The notes beneath the pieces were generated by a model that was not told where the DNA came from, did no database searches, and saw only the letters and a list, made by a program, of their open reading frames with translations. The position numbers and the translations under genes are program-made. 34,830 bases of DNA from Bathymodiolus brooksi thiotrophic gill symbiont. Its GTDB lineage: Bacteria; Pseudomonadota; Gammaproteobacteria; PS1; Pseudothioglobaceae. How positions within the stretch are numbered: the stretch's first letter is position 1; the number at the start of each line of letters is the position of its first letter. Shown one piece after another: positions 8,626 to 20,769 of the stretch. The stretch covers positions 1-34,830 of the forward strand of contig NZ_CAHJWD020000263.1 of the NCBI RefSeq assembly GCF_903642095.1. The letters are read 5' to 3'.

Positions 8626-9102
8626 ATGTTTTTTAAAAATAAACACATCATTACTTCATTGATTGTTGCACCAATTTTGGCGCTTATTAGTTATTTCGCT
8701 GTAGATTATTATGTTGCCGAAGTGCCACATAAAGCCAAACAAGGGCAAGCATATAAAATGCTGGTCAAGTCTAATTGTCGTTGGGAAAGTGGTATGTGTG
8801 ATTTAATCAATGGAGATTTGAAAATTAATATAACCTCAGATACTCAAACTTATGGGTTAAATCGACTTTTTATTAATGCTTCAAATGGCTTAAAAGGTAT
8901 TAAATTTGCTGTGGTTGAGAAGAAAAACAAAACTTCTGAGCCACATTCAATGATGGTGCTTGATGCACTTTACACCTCTTGGCAATCACCACAGATGAAT
9001 ATTGCAGAGTCAGATTATTTGCAATTTGTAATTTCTGTCAATGAAAGTGTTTTTTATGTTGAAATTCCTGCCATTTTTATTTATAAGGTGCCTTTTTTAT
9101 AA
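8626..9102 (+). CDS. Unknown membrane-anchored or exported small protein
   Basis: A protein of 158 residues from the ATG at 8626 (a TTG at 8608 is possible but lies inside the upstream terminator's T run). I do not recognise a family. An N-terminal hydrophobic helix (about residues 8-25) would anchor it or serve as an uncleaved signal; the rest looks like a beta-rich periplasmic domain with one cysteine pair in the stretch CRWESGMC. GGAAC lies about ten bases before the ATG. It is placed between the symporter pair and acs, all in the same direction, so a role connected with acetate uptake or membrane redox folding is conceivable but unproven. Confidence 0.65.
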   Translation: MFFKNKHIITSLIVAPILALISYFAVDYYVAEVPHKAKQGQAYKMLVKSNCRWESGMCDLINGDLKINITSDTQTYGLNRLFINASNGLKGIKFAVVEKKNKTSEPHSMMVLDALYTSWQSPQMNIAESDYLQFVISVNESVFYVEIPAIFIYKVPFL

Positions 9103-9132
9103 GACCACCGCACAAGCTTCTAAAAAATTGTT

Positions 9133-9160
9133 TTGTGAAAAATGGTTTTTTAGGTATTAT
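9133..9160 (+). promoter_or_regulatory. Candidate promoter of acs
   Basis: TTGTGA, a 16-base spacer, then TATTAT, with the ATG of acs 36 bases after the -10. The TTGTGA also resembles half of a CRP-like site, but no matching half follows. Confidence 0.4.
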
Positions 9161-9196
9161 TCACCGATGTTTATTTAAATTTATCCTACTAACTAT

Positions 9197-11107
9197 ATGT
9201 ATCCAATTATAAAATCAGACAGAACACCAATTATTGATGAAAAAACTTACGCAACAATGTATCAGGATTCAATTCAAAATCCTGATGAATTTTGGGCAAA
9301 GCAAGCCAAAGAGTTTTTAGATTGGGATAAAGATTGGGACACCACTTCTAATGTAGATTATCACAAGGGTTTAATTGAATGGTTTAAAGGGGGCGAGTTG
9401 AATGTGGCTTACAATTGTATTGACCGTCATTTGCCTGAGCGTGCGGAGCAGACGGCGATTATTTGGGAGGGTGATAACCCCGAAATAAGCCAAAAAGTTA
9501 CTTATCAACAATTGCATGATGAAGTGGCAAAACTGGCTAATGGACTTAAAAAACTTGGTGTTAAAAAAGGCGATAGGGTGTGTATTTATATGCCGATGAT
9601 TTTGCAGGCAAGCTATGCAATGTTGGCGTGTGCACGAATTGGTGCAATTCATTCGGTGGTGTTTGGTGGGTTTTCACCTGAAGCTTTAAAAGATAGGATT
9701 TTAGATTCCGAGTGCAAGATTGTGATTACTGCTGATGAGGGTATGCGTGGTGGCAAGGCGACACCGCTTAAAGAAAATGTTGATAAGGTAATTGTAACTT
9801 GTGATTGTGTGGATAGTGTGATTGTTGTGCGTAATACTGGGGGGAAGGTGGCATGGAGCGATAGAGATGTTTGGTATCATGACTTGGTTGAAAATATATC
9901 AAATGAATGCCCATGTGAGTCGTTTGATGCGGAAACACCTTTGTTTATTCTTTATACTTCGGGTTCAACGGGAAAACCTAAAGGGGTATTGCATACCACA
10001 GGTGGCTATTTGTTGTATGCGGCAATGACGCATAAATATGTGTTTGATTACCAAAAGGGTGATGTTTATTGGTGTACTGCCGATGTTGGCTGGGTTACAG
10101 GGCATTCCTATATTATTTATGGGCCGTTGGCGAATGGAGCAACTACCCTGATGTTTGAAGGGGTTCCTACTTATCCAGATGCCTCTCGTTTTTGGCAAGT
10201 GATTGACAAACATCAGGTCAATACTTTTTACACTGCACCGACTGCTATTCGAGCGTTAATGGGTGCAGGGGATGAATTTGTGGATAAAAGCAATCGCACT
10301 AGTTTAAGAATTTTAGGCTCAGTAGGCGAGCCAATTAATCCTGAGGCATGGGCGTGGTATTATCATAAAATTGGTAAAGGGCAATGTCCAATTGTTGACA
10401 CTTGGTGGCAAACAGAAACGGGTGGACATATGATTACCCCATTGCCGTATGCCACTGCACTTAAAGCAGGGTCAGCAAGTAAACCGTTTTTTGGCATTGA
10501 TCCACAAGTGGTAAATGAGCAGGGTAAAGTGTTGGAGGGTGAAGCTGAGGGTATTTTAGTGATAGCCAAGTCTTGGCCAGGGCAAATGCGTACGCTTTAC
10601 AATAATCACGAGCGTTTTATGGAGGCATATTTTTCAACTTTTCCAGGAAAATATTTTGCAGGTGATGGCGTGAAGCGTGATGCAGATGGTTACTATTGGA
10701 TTACAGGCAGAGTAGATGATGTGTTGAATATCTCAGGGCATCGTTTAGGCACAGCTGAAATTGAATCGGCTTTGGTATTGCATAAAAACATTTCTGAAGC
10801 AGCGGTGGTTGGCTATCCACATGAAATTAAAGGGCAGGGGATTTATGCTTATGTTTCCATTATGAACGGCGTTAAGCCAACGGATGAGCTTAAAGCTGAA
10901 TTGGTAAAATTGGTGCGTAGTGAAATTGGAGCGATTGCCACGGTGGATAAAATTCAATTTTCTTCTGGATTGCCAAAAACCCGTAGCGGTAAGATTATGC
11001 GCCGTATCTTGCGTAAGATTGCTGAAAATGATTATGATAATTTGGGTGATATTTCTACGCTGGCAGAGCCAGAAGTGGTAGAAAGTCTTATTAAAAATAG
11101 AATTTGA
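9197..11107 (+). CDS. acs: Acetyl-CoA synthetase (acetate-CoA ligase, AMP-forming)
   Basis: Converts acetate, ATP and CoA to acetyl-CoA through an acetyl-adenylate. The 636-residue length is normal. Visible are the N-terminal ACAS region ([14 protein letters not shown]), the adenylate-forming signature [19 protein letters not shown] (about 253-271), WWQTETGG near 405, the hinge region [20 protein letters not shown], and the C-terminal [14 protein letters not shown], whose Lys (about 599) is the usual acetylation target that controls activity. It stands at the end of a module with the symporter, giving uptake plus activation of acetate. No Shine-Dalgarno sequence is evident before the ATG. In an autotroph this would salvage acetate; use of propionate as an alternative substrate cannot be excluded. 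Confidence 0.96.
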   Translation: MYPIIKSDRTPIIDEKTYATMYQDSIQNPDEFWAKQAKEFLDWDKDWDTTSNVDYHKGLIEWFKGGELNVAYNCIDRHLPERAEQTAIIWEGDNPEISQKVTYQQLHDEVAKLANGLKKLGVKKGDRVCIYMPMILQASYAMLACARIGAIHSVVFGGFSPEALKDRILDSECKIVITADEGMRGGKATPLKENVDKVIVTCDCVDSVIVVRNTGGKVAWSDRDVWYHDLVENISNECPCESFDAETPLFILYTSGSTGKPKGVLHTTGGYLLYAAMTHKYVFDYQKGDVYWCTADVGWVTGHSYIIYGPLANGATTLMFEGVPTYPDASRFWQVIDKHQVNTFYTAPTAIRALMGAGDEFVDKSNRTSLRILGSVGEPINPEAWAWYYHKIGKGQCPIVDTWWQTETGGHMITPLPYATALKAGSASKPFFGIDPQVVNEQGKVLEGEAEGILVIAKSWPGQMRTLYNNHERFMEAYFSTFPGKYFAGDGVKRDADGYYWITGRVDDVLNISGHRLGTAEIESALVLHKNISEAAVVGYPHEIKGQGIYAYVSIMNGVKPTDELKAELVKLVRSEIGAIATVDKIQFSSGLPKTRSGKIMRRILRKIAENDYDNLGDISTLAEPEVVESLIKNRI

Positions 11108-11208
11108 TAAATGAGAGGTTTTTTTGTAGATTTGTGTTGCTAATGAATTCGGCGATTGCATTCGATGATGCTTGTCTCATTTTTCTAACGCACTTATATT
11201 TAAAAATA

Positions 11209-12276
<1,068 letters not shown>

Positions 12277-12360
12277 TTATTACGCAATTCGTTTAACTTT
12301 ATAAACGCCGTATAGTTTTAGAAATAATGATAGTTGATAATGTGATATACCTTATTAACA

Positions 12361-14236
<1,876 letters not shown>

Positions 14237-14342
14237 TTTTCTTTTTTAGCATTTCAAAATTCTTTAAATAGTATTGTTTTAAGGTTTCGAAATAAGTATT
14301 TTTCACTAATGTTAAGACCGGTTTTTTTTGCCCATTTTTTCA

Positions 14343-14371
14343 TTACAACAGTTCGTTTTAATCATTATAAT
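14343..14371 (+). promoter_or_regulatory. Strong promoter of the exported hydrolase-like gene
   Basis: TTACAA (14343-14348), exactly 17 bases, then a perfect TATAAT (14366-14371). The ATG at 14379 is seven bases after the -10, where transcription itself would begin, so the mRNA should be leaderless. Confidence 0.6.
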
Positions 14372-14378
14372 CAATCAC

Positions 14379-15263
14379 ATGAAAAAAAATACTTATTTGC
14401 TGGTGTTATTATTATTTGCTAATATAGCTTTTGCAGGCGTGCATCCAACAAAACCTTGGATTGAAATTAATTATCCGCAAGACCAAGATAAATTATGGTG
14501 GGATGATGCATGGTGGCAGCAAGGGCAATTGCCTACACCGCAGAATTATCAAGTTACTACTGAAGAAATCACCTATAACGATGACGGTGTAACTGTTGAA
14601 GGTTATGTGTTTAAGCCAACCAAGCCAGGTAAATATCCAGCTGTGTTGTTCCAGCATGGTCGCCGAGGGCTTGATGATTTGGTTTTGCCACGGATAAAGC
14701 GTTTAGCGGCGCGTGGTTTTATTGTGCTTGCACCCGATGTATATGGGACTTATATGCAGCCACCCATGCCAATTCAGCACAACGAAATTTACGATAAGCA
14801 TGTTGCCAAAGGTATTGATGTGTTATTGCAACGCACTGATATTAGTAGTAATAAAGCGTGTGTTGTTTCGCACACTCGTGGCGGTTATATGACGCTTAAG
14901 GCTCTGGTAACGCACAATCGGCAAATAGACAAGGTGGCGTGCTATGTATCGTATTATCCACATTGGCAAAACCCCAATGCACCTGAAGTTGAGCAGGTAT
15001 ATCAATATGCATCGCAGCTTAATCAGCTCAAAGTGCCAACGCTGGTTTTTATTGGCGAGCATGAGCAGTATCAAAGAATGAGACCAATTTTTATGGGCAT
15101 TGATATTTTAAAAAATAATGGCGTGCCAGCAGAGTTGATTGTTTATCCGGGGGTGGGCAGGGGATTTGATTTTAGAATGCAATCCAGAACATTCGCTGAT
15201 GATTTAGCAACCAAAGATGCCAACCAAAGGACAGCGGATTTTATTAGTAAGCATTTACGATAA
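14379..15263 (+). CDS. Exported dienelactone-hydrolase-like protein with a degraded catalytic triad
   Basis: A 294-residue alpha/beta-hydrolase of the dienelactone hydrolase type, with a signal peptide (MKKNTYLLVLLLFANIAFA, cut before Gly20). Fold landmarks are the oxyanion stretch QHGRRG near residue 92, the nucleophile elbow SHTRGG (164-169) and the terminal YPGVGRGFDF (256-265). Where the family has Ser or Cys in G-x-S/C-x-G-G this protein has Thr166; where it has the catalytic His in GHGF it has Arg261; the acid position falls in GEHEQ with Glu rather than Asp. All three positions are thus changed while the fold and frame are kept, which suggests a non-catalytic secreted protein such as a binding or scaffolding protein. 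The ATG was chosen because it begins the signal peptide. It converges with waaA with 14 bases between. Confidence 0.82.
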   Translation: MKKNTYLLVLLLFANIAFAGVHPTKPWIEINYPQDQDKLWWDDAWWQQGQLPTPQNYQVTTEEITYNDDGVTVEGYVFKPTKPGKYPAVLFQHGRRGLDDLVLPRIKRLAARGFIVLAPDVYGTYMQPPMPIQHNEIYDKHVAKGIDVLLQRTDISSNKACVVSHTRGGYMTLKALVTHNRQIDKVACYVSYYPHWQNPNAPEVEQVYQYASQLNQLKVPTLVFIGEHEQYQRMRPIFMGIDILKNNGVPAELIVYPGVGRGFDFRMQSRTFADDLATKDANQRTADFISKHLR

Positions 15264-15277
15264 GACTGCTATTGAGA

Positions 15278-16534
15278 TTATTGTGGCAAGAGCGAGGTGA
15301 TTTTTTGCATAAGTTTGTCGGTTGCACCTTGTTTGGATTGGAGATATTGTTGAGCGTTATTGCCTAGGGATTCGGCAGTGTTGTCATGGGTGAGCAAGCG
15401 GGTAATTTCTACAAACAATTCATCGGCATTTTGCACTTGAATGGCGGCGTTTTGATTGAGTAAATCGGTTGATATTTCAGCGAAGTTAAAGACATAAGTG
15501 CCGAAGATAATGGGTTTGGCGAGGGCAGCAGGTTCAAGCATATTGTGCCCGCCTGTTTTGACTAGACTGCCCCCCATAAAAACCACATTAGCAATATCAA
15601 AATAATTCATCATCTCACCCATGGAATCGCCTAGGAGTATGTCGCAGTGGTCGCAAATTTGATTGTCGGAGCGTTTGATAATGTTGATTTTGTGTTTTTG
15701 TGCGAGTTTATAAACTTCGTTGAAGCGTTCAGGGTGTCGGGGGATAATGATGAGTAAGGCATCAATTTTGTTTTTTTGCTTGCCATAGGCTTCAATGATT
15801 TGCGCTTCTTCGCCTTTGTGGGTGCTGGCAAAAACCACTACTTTGCGTTTATCTGTTAAGGCATTGAGTTGCTTGGAAATGGCTTGATTTGCGGTGGGAT
15901 TTAGTTCAAATTTGATATTGCCTGCCATTATAACCTTGTCTTTGCTTGCACCGAGTGTGATAAAACGCTGGGCAGAATTGCGGTTTTGTGTGGCAATGAC
16001 ATTAAGTTTATTTAGCGTTTGCTGTGCTAATTTTGGTGCAAATTTTTGATATTTTTCTAGTGAACGAGGGGAAAGTCTGGCGTTTACCAATAAACTTGGA
16101 ATGTTGTTTTTATGCAAAGTGTGATATAAGCTTGGCCAAATTTCCGTTTCTAATAAAATGCAAATTTTTGGGTTGATTTTTTTAACATAACGATTCACAA
16201 TCAACGGTAAATCAAACGGAAAATAATAATGCAATACTTTATCTTGGTAAGTGTCTCGAATAGCCTGTGAGCCTGTGGGCGTGGTGCTGGTAACCAGTAT
16301 TTTATATTGTGGATATTGCTTTATTAACGCATCAATCAAGACAGTTGCCGCTCTAAATTCCCCCACTGAAACGCAATGCACCCAAATGATTCCCTCAGGA
16401 ATAATATCAACAAACCCCAGTCGCTCACCAATTCTTTTGCCGTAAGCAGGCGTTGTTAAACCTTTAAAAAAAAAGCGTAACAGCATGATGGGCAGTAATA
16501 AATATCCAATTAGGTTGTATAGAGTTTGATTCAT
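15278..16534 (-). CDS. waaA: 3-deoxy-D-manno-octulosonic acid (Kdo) transferase
   Basis: Transfers Kdo from CMP-Kdo to lipid IVA at the inner leaflet of the inner membrane, the first step of lipopolysaccharide core synthesis. The 418-residue length is normal. Seen are an N-terminal membrane-anchoring helix (residues 5-25), the acceptor-domain motif WVHCVSVGEFRAA, which holds the catalytic Glu, LLVNARLSPRS, and the donor-site GGHNMLEPAALAKPIIFG. It shows that the cell makes a Kdo-containing outer membrane. The gene diverges from obgE with only 44 bases between the start codons; a TATAAT at 16545-16550 in that gap probably serves obgE. Confidence 0.96.
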   Translation of the reverse strand: MNQTLYNLIGYLLLPIMLLRFFFKGLTTPAYGKRIGERLGFVDIIPEGIIWVHCVSVGEFRAATVLIDALIKQYPQYKILVTSTTPTGSQAIRDTYQDKVLHYYFPFDLPLIVNRYVKKINPKICILLETEIWPSLYHTLHKNNIPSLLVNARLSPRSLEKYQKFAPKLAQQTLNKLNVIATQNRNSAQRFITLGASKDKVIMAGNIKFELNPTANQAISKQLNALTDKRKVVVFASTHKGEEAQIIEAYGKQKNKIDALLIIIPRHPERFNEVYKLAQKHKINIIKRSDNQICDHCDILLGDSMGEMMNYFDIANVVFMGGSLVKTGGHNMLEPAALAKPIIFGTYVFNFAEISTDLLNQNAAIQVQNADELFVEITRLLTHDNTAESLGNNAQQYLQSKQGATDKLMQKITSLLPQ

Positions 16535-16578
16535 TGATGAATGGTATAATTTCGTTCATTGTATTTTAATGGTTTTTT

Positions 16579-17592
16579 ATGAAGTTTGTAGATTCCGCTA
16601 GTATTCGCATTGAGGCTGGCAAAGGTGGTGCAGGATGTTTGGGTTTTCGTCGGGAAAAATATATTCCTGATGGCGGACCTGATGGTGGCGACGGTGGTGA
16701 TGGTGGGCATATTTATTTTCGTGGACAGGAGGGCTTAAACACGCTGAGTGAATTTCGCTTTAATCGTCTGTTTAGGGCAAAAAATGGACAACCTGGGTCG
16801 GGTCAAAATAAACGAGGTAAATCGGCACAACATTTAACCGTTGAGATTCCGTTAGGCACCAAAGTGTATGATTTAGAAACCGATGAATTGATTGGCGAGA
16901 TGGTTACACATGAGCAAATTATGTTGGTTGCCAAAGGTGGATTTCACGGTTTAGGCAATACACGGTTTAAATCCAGTATCAATCGTGCGCCACGAAAAAC
17001 CACACCGGGTTCACTGGGTGAAGTGCGTGAAATTGGTTTAGAAATGAGCGTAATGGCAGATATTGGCTTGCTCGGTATGCCGAATGCAGGTAAATCAAGT
17101 TTAATTCGTCAGATTTCTAGTGCCAGACCTAAGGTGGCAGATTATCCATTTACCACCTTGCATCCGTCTTTGGGCGTGGTGTCTCATTATGATGAACATA
17201 TTGTTATGGCAGACATTCCCGGATTGATTGAAGATGCCAGCGAAGGCGTGGGCTTGGGGTTTGAATTTTTAAAACATTTGTCTCGTGCTAAAGCGTTATT
17301 ACATATAGTGGATGTGATGCCTGCTGATGGCTCAGACCCTGTGAAAAATTTCTTAATCATTGAAAATGAATTGGCAAAATACGACCAAGAATTGGCAAGT
17401 AAACCTCGATTGTTGGCGATTAACAAAATGGATTTATTGCCAGAGGATGAGCGAGCAAAGGTTACTGCTGATATTGTAAAAGCGATTAAATACAAAGGCG
17501 AAGTATTTCATATTTCTGCCTTAAATGGCTTAGGTTGTAAGGATTTAATCAAAGGGCTATTTGAGTTAATAAAAACATTAGACGATGAATAA
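16579..17592 (+). CDS. obgE: Obg/CgtA GTPase
   Basis: Essential GTPase that binds the large ribosomal subunit and takes part in ribosome maturation and stress control. The 337-residue product has the glycine-rich Obg fold ([14 protein letters not shown] near residue 33), then the G domain with G1 [10 protein letters not shown]3 DIPGLI, G4 NKMD and the G5-like SALNG. The acidic C-terminal tail found in E. coli (390 residues) is short here. It overlaps proB by eight bases, so the two are co-translated. rplU-rpmA, often upstream, are not there; waaA diverges instead. Confidence 0.97.
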   Translation: MKFVDSASIRIEAGKGGAGCLGFRREKYIPDGGPDGGDGGDGGHIYFRGQEGLNTLSEFRFNRLFRAKNGQPGSGQNKRGKSAQHLTVEIPLGTKVYDLETDELIGEMVTHEQIMLVAKGGFHGLGNTRFKSSINRAPRKTTPGSLGEVREIGLEMSVMADIGLLGMPNAGKSSLIRQISSARPKVADYPFTTLHPSLGVVSHYDEHIVMADIPGLIEDASEGVGLGFEFLKHLSRAKALLHIVDVMPADGSDPVKNFLIIENELAKYDQELASKPRLLAINKMDLLPEDERAKVTADIVKAIKYKGEVFHISALNGLGCKDLIKGLFELIKTLDDE

Positions 17593-18352
17593 AAGATGGG
17601 TAATTAAAATAGGTTCTGCATTGCTAACGAATGATGGCAAAGGTTTGGACAAAGTTGCTATTGCCGCATGGGTGGCACAAATTAGCGAACTTAAGCGTCA
17701 AAATATTGATGTGGTGCTGGTGTCCAGTGGGGCAATTGCCGAAGGAATGCAACGCTTAGGCTGGGCAACTCGACCAAACAACATCCATCAACTACAGGCT
17801 GCCGCTGCCGTTGGGCAAATGGGTTTAGTGCAAACTTACGAATCTCTATTTGCCAAACACGATATTCACACTGCACAAGTCTTGTTAATTCACGATGATT
17901 TTGCTAACCTTAAACAAAGTGAAAATGTCAGTGCTACCTTAAATAATCTATTGGCATTAGGCATTGTGCCGATTGTTAATGAAAATGACACCGTTGCTAC
18001 TGATGAAATTAAATTAGGTGATAACGATACTTTAGCAGCACTTGTGGCAAATTTGGTGGGGGCAAATCAGTTGATTATTTTGACCGACCAAGGTGGCGTA
18101 TATGATGCCGACCCACGCCAAAATCCTGATGCTAAGTTAATTGACAAAATCCAAGTAAACGATGAAAAACTGGAGAAAGTTGCCAGTAGAGCAGGTGGCT
18201 CACTAGGCTCTGGCGGTATGTATACCAAAGTCTTAGCCGCTCAAACTGCTGCCAAGACTAACACCAATACCGTCATTGCCTCGGGTAAAACTGATAATGT
18301 GTTGACTCATTTGCAAGCAGGCAAGCATATTGGCACTTTGATTTATTGCTAA
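17585..18352 (+). CDS. proB: Glutamate 5-kinase without the PUA domain
   Basis: Phosphorylates glutamate in the first step of proline synthesis. The 255-residue product has the amino-acid-kinase fold with [27 protein letters not shown], the conserved NENDTV, and [18 protein letters not shown]. It ends about where the kinase domain ends; the C-terminal PUA domain of E. coli ProB (367 residues) is absent. The kinase-only form is known to be active in other organisms, though feedback by proline may differ. The ATG lies inside the end of obgE. proA is not in the window. Confidence 0.95.
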   Translation: MNKRWVIKIGSALLTNDGKGLDKVAIAAWVAQISELKRQNIDVVLVSSGAIAEGMQRLGWATRPNNIHQLQAAAAVGQMGLVQTYESLFAKHDIHTAQVLLIHDDFANLKQSENVSATLNNLLALGIVPIVNENDTVATDEIKLGDNDTLAALVANLVGANQLIILTDQGGVYDADPRQNPDAKLIDKIQVNDEKLEKVASRAGGSLGSGGMYTKVLAAQTAAKTNTNTVIASGKTDNVLTHLQAGKHIGTLIYC

Positions 18353-18416
18353 TTTTTTTTTGAGCATCAATACCTTTTCCGCAGAATAATTTTTCCTGTG
18401 TGGTTCTTTTAAGGTT

Positions 18417-19157
18417 TTAGGGGTTTGTTGCCATAATAAAAACAGTTGCCAGTATTAAAAAAGGGCCAAAAGCGATTTTCTTATGCCTTGATTGTTTACT
18501 CAATAGAATAAATATAATACTAAGTATGGAGGATATTAGTAACAATTGATCCAACGCTTGCCAGCCAAGCCAAGCCCCCAAGGCGGCAGTAAGTTTGAAA
18601 TCACCATAACCCATCCCCTCTTTATTACGAATGAGTTTAAATCCCCAATAAACACCCCACAAAAACAAATACCCAACAACTGCACCTATAATGGCACTTT
18701 CCGACTCTTTGTAACTAATACTGTATAAAAGCCCCAGCCATAATAAAGGCAAAGTGAGCATATCGGGTAATAATTGGTGCGTCATATCAATGACAAACAA
18801 AGCAAGTAAGCCATAAGCCAAAGCAAGTAAATAAATACTTTGTAGCGTAAAACCCCATTGATAAACAATCAACAAGCTCAGTATTCCAGAAATTAACTCA
18901 ATAATTGGGTATTGCTTGGCTATTTTTGCTTGACAGTATCTACATTTGGCATATTGAATGGCGTAACTAAAAACAGGCACCAAATCATACCAAGATAATT
19001 GATGTTTGCAAGTTGGACAAAAGGATCTGCTTGGATGGATTAGACTAATATCCTCGCCTTTGATTAAAAGGGGTAAGCGGTAAATAATCACATTTAAAAA
19101 ACTACCGATACTCAAGCCTAAGAAAAAAACAACAAGCCAATTAAGATAATTTATCAT
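18417..19157 (-). CDS. pilD: Type IV prepilin peptidase / N-methyltransferase
   Basis: Cleaves prepilin leader peptides and methylates the new N-terminus, at the inner membrane. The 246-residue product has the N-terminal A24 domain with the four-cysteine zinc motif (Cys47, Cys50, Cys72, Cys75) and then membrane segments carrying the two catalytic aspartates, one in VIDMTHQLLPD (Asp124) and one in GMGYGDFK (Asp186). The gene is isolated: no pilB or pilC is adjacent, so its substrates (type IV pilins or type II secretion pseudopilins) must be encoded elsewhere. It converges with proB and diverges from folK across a spacer that holds an inverted repeat. Confidence 0.95.
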   Translation of the reverse strand: MINYLNWLVVFFLGLSIGSFLNVIIYRLPLLIKGEDISLIHPSRSFCPTCKHQLSWYDLVPVFSYAIQYAKCRYCQAKIAKQYPIIELISGILSLLIVYQWGFTLQSIYLLALAYGLLALFVIDMTHQLLPDMLTLPLLWLGLLYSISYKESESAIIGAVVGYLFLWGVYWGFKLIRNKEGMGYGDFKLTAALGAWLGWQALDQLLLISSILSIIFILLSKQSRHKKIAFGPFLILATVFIMATNP

Positions 19158-19301
19158 TGTAAAAACCTCTTTTTTATACTGTTTACTCGGTAATTAAATA
19201 CCGCTTTTTTAACCTTACTTTACCGCCAAAATTTCTAACATTTTTTTAAATCATTAACAAAAGACCAATGACCGTTAATACCTACTCTGTCCTTACTTGA
19301 T

Positions 19302-19424
19302 GATTATTTATATTTGCGCAACAGTATATATCAATCAATAAAACTTTTGCATAAATATGAATAATCAAAAAAATACCAAGTAAATGAAAAGTAGATTTTT
19401 GATGATTATTCATATTTATGCAAA
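19302..19424. repeat. Three copies of a 21-base element, two in inverted orientation
   Basis: The element at 19404-19424 (starts GATTATTCATATTTATG) has a perfect inverted match at 19346-19366 and an imperfect direct match at 19302-19322 (17 of 21 identical). The inverted pair has a 37-base spacer and would form a long hairpin in RNA, with arms extended by flanking T and A runs. The right copy overlaps the -35 area expected for the TATAAT at 19438, so an operator is one reading; a remnant of a mobile repeat is another. Confidence 0.75.
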
Positions 19425-19437
19425 GCCCTCAAAATAG

Positions 19438-19443
19438 TATAAT
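19438..19443 (+). promoter_or_regulatory. Candidate -10 box for folK-panB-helicase
   Basis: TATAAT 79 bases before the folK ATG. The -35 position would fall within the 21-base element at 19404-19424. A second TATAAT-like sequence follows at about 19455, so which is used is not certain. Confidence 0.4.
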
Positions 19444-19522
19444 GGCTAAAATTATAATGACTGATAGCATATTATTTTGCAATTTAGTTAATCATTCAAC
19501 TCTATTAAAAAACATAAGGATT

Positions 19523-19996
19523 ATGCTGGCATACATCGGACTAGGGTCAAACCTAAACAACCCAAAACAACAAATTCAAAATGCATTGATTGCACTCAAT
19601 GACGCTAAGGATGTGAAAGTAGTGGCACTATCAAGCTTGTATCAATCACCACCCATTGACGGATCAAAGCAGCCCGATTATCTTAATGCTATATGCCAAG
19701 TAGATACACATTTAACAGCACTAGAATTACTCTATGTCTGTCAAGCCATTGAGACAAAACAGCATCGTGTGCGTGAGAAAAAATGGGATGCAAGAACGAT
19801 TGATTTAGATATTATTATTTATGGCGTGCAAGTAGTCGCCTCAAAACAGTTAATCGTTCCTCATCCAGAAATGATGAATAGAGCATTTGTATTAGTGCCA
19901 TTAGCAGAAATTGAGCCCGATTTAAAAGTGCCAATTTTAGGCAATGTGCAAGATTTGATTGGCAAACTGGATGTCTCAGGATTAAAAAAGTTATGA
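19523..19996 (+). CDS. folK: 6-hydroxymethyl-7,8-dihydropterin pyrophosphokinase
   Basis: Pyrophosphorylates hydroxymethyldihydropterin in folate synthesis. From the ATG at 19523 the product has 157 residues starting MLAYIGLGSNLNNPKQQI, the family N-terminus; AAGGA is placed a few bases upstream. Motifs seen are GLGSNL, SLYQSPPIDGSKQPDYLNA and the Mg/ATP-binding RTIDLDIIIYG (two Asp) followed by VPHPEMMNRAFVLVPL. The stop overlaps the panB start in an ATGA, so the two are coupled. folK-panB-panC is a standard proteobacterial order. Confidence 0.95.
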   Translation: MLAYIGLGSNLNNPKQQIQNALIALNDAKDVKVVALSSLYQSPPIDGSKQPDYLNAICQVDTHLTALELLYVCQAIETKQHRVREKKWDARTIDLDIIIYGVQVVASKQLIVPHPEMMNRAFVLVPLAEIEPDLKVPILGNVQDLIGKLDVSGLKKL

Positions 19997-20769
19997 ACAT
20001 TAAAGACCTGAAAACCCTAAAACAATCAGGCGAAAAAATCACCTGTTTAACTGCTTATGATGCCTCATTTGCCAAATTATTTGACGAATGCAATATTGAT
20101 ATTATCCTAGTAGGTGATTCATTGGGCAATGTCATTAAAGGTGATAAAAACACACTCAGCGTAAGTATGAATGATATGATTTACCATACCCAAGCAACCG
20201 CAAAAATCACCAAAAAAGCCCTAATAATTGCTGATATGCCCTATCAAAGTTATGCCAACGCCGAAAAAACCCTAGCAAACGCCAAACGCCTAATCAATGC
20301 AGGTGCACAAATGGTCAAATTTGAAGGCGGGCGTGAGTTTGAAGTATGTTTTAAAATCTTACAACACCACAATATTCCCGTCTGCGGGCACCTAGGATTG
20401 CAGCCACAATCTGTATTAAAAATGGGCGGCTACAAAGTCCAAGGCCGAGACCAGCACAGCGCCGAACGCATCCTAGCCGATGCCAAAGCCCTTGAAAACT
20501 GGGGTGTCCAAACCATCGTTATCGAATGTATTCCCGCCAAATTAGGCAAACAAATATCCCAATCCTTAGCCATTCCAACCATCGGCATCGGTGCAGGCGT
20601 TGATTGTGATGGACAAGTATTGGTAAGTTACGATATGCTTGGCATCACTCAAAACCCACCAAAATTTGTTAAAAATTTCTTAACAAATGGCAATATTCAA
20701 TCTGCCACCAAAGATTTTATTCAAGCAGTTAAAGACAATACTTTTCCTGCTGATAAACACAGTTATTAG
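19993..20769 (+). CDS. panB: 3-methyl-2-oxobutanoate hydroxymethyltransferase
   Basis: First committed step of pantothenate synthesis: transfers a hydroxymethyl group from methylene-THF to ketoisovalerate. The 258-residue product has TCLTAYDASFAKLFDE, LVGDSLGNVIKG (metal-binding Asp) and, near the end, IGIGAGVDCDGQVLVSYDMLG, all normal. The start overlaps folK by four bases. Its TAG stop is immediately followed by the GTG of the giant helicase gene with no base between. panC, its usual neighbour, is about 5 kb further on. Confidence 0.96.
   Translation: MNIKDLKTLKQSGEKITCLTAYDASFAKLFDECNIDIILVGDSLGNVIKGDKNTLSVSMNDMIYHTQATAKITKKALIIADMPYQSYANAEKTLANAKRLINAGAQMVKFEGGREFEVCFKILQHHNIPVCGHLGLQPQSVLKMGGYKVQGRDQHSAERILADAKALENWGVQTIVIECIPAKLGKQISQSLAIPTIGIGAGVDCDGQVLVSYDMLGITQNPPKFVKNFLTNGNIQSATKDFIQAVKDNTFPADKHSY

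Larger units (their letters stand above)
19158..19522. other. 365-base non-coding spacer between pilD and folK
   Basis: No gene is seen. The spacer is very AT-rich and carries three related 21-base elements (listed separately), a minus-strand AGAGG site for pilD and TATAAT boxes at 19438-19443 that could drive folK. A frame is open from ATG 19418 into folK, but its first residues do not match the family. Confidence 0.7.

Noticed and set aside
19418..19522. Longer folK starting at 19418
   Set aside because: The extra 35 residues do not resemble the family, and AAGGA is well placed for ATG 19523. The upstream ATG lies inside the 21-base repeat.
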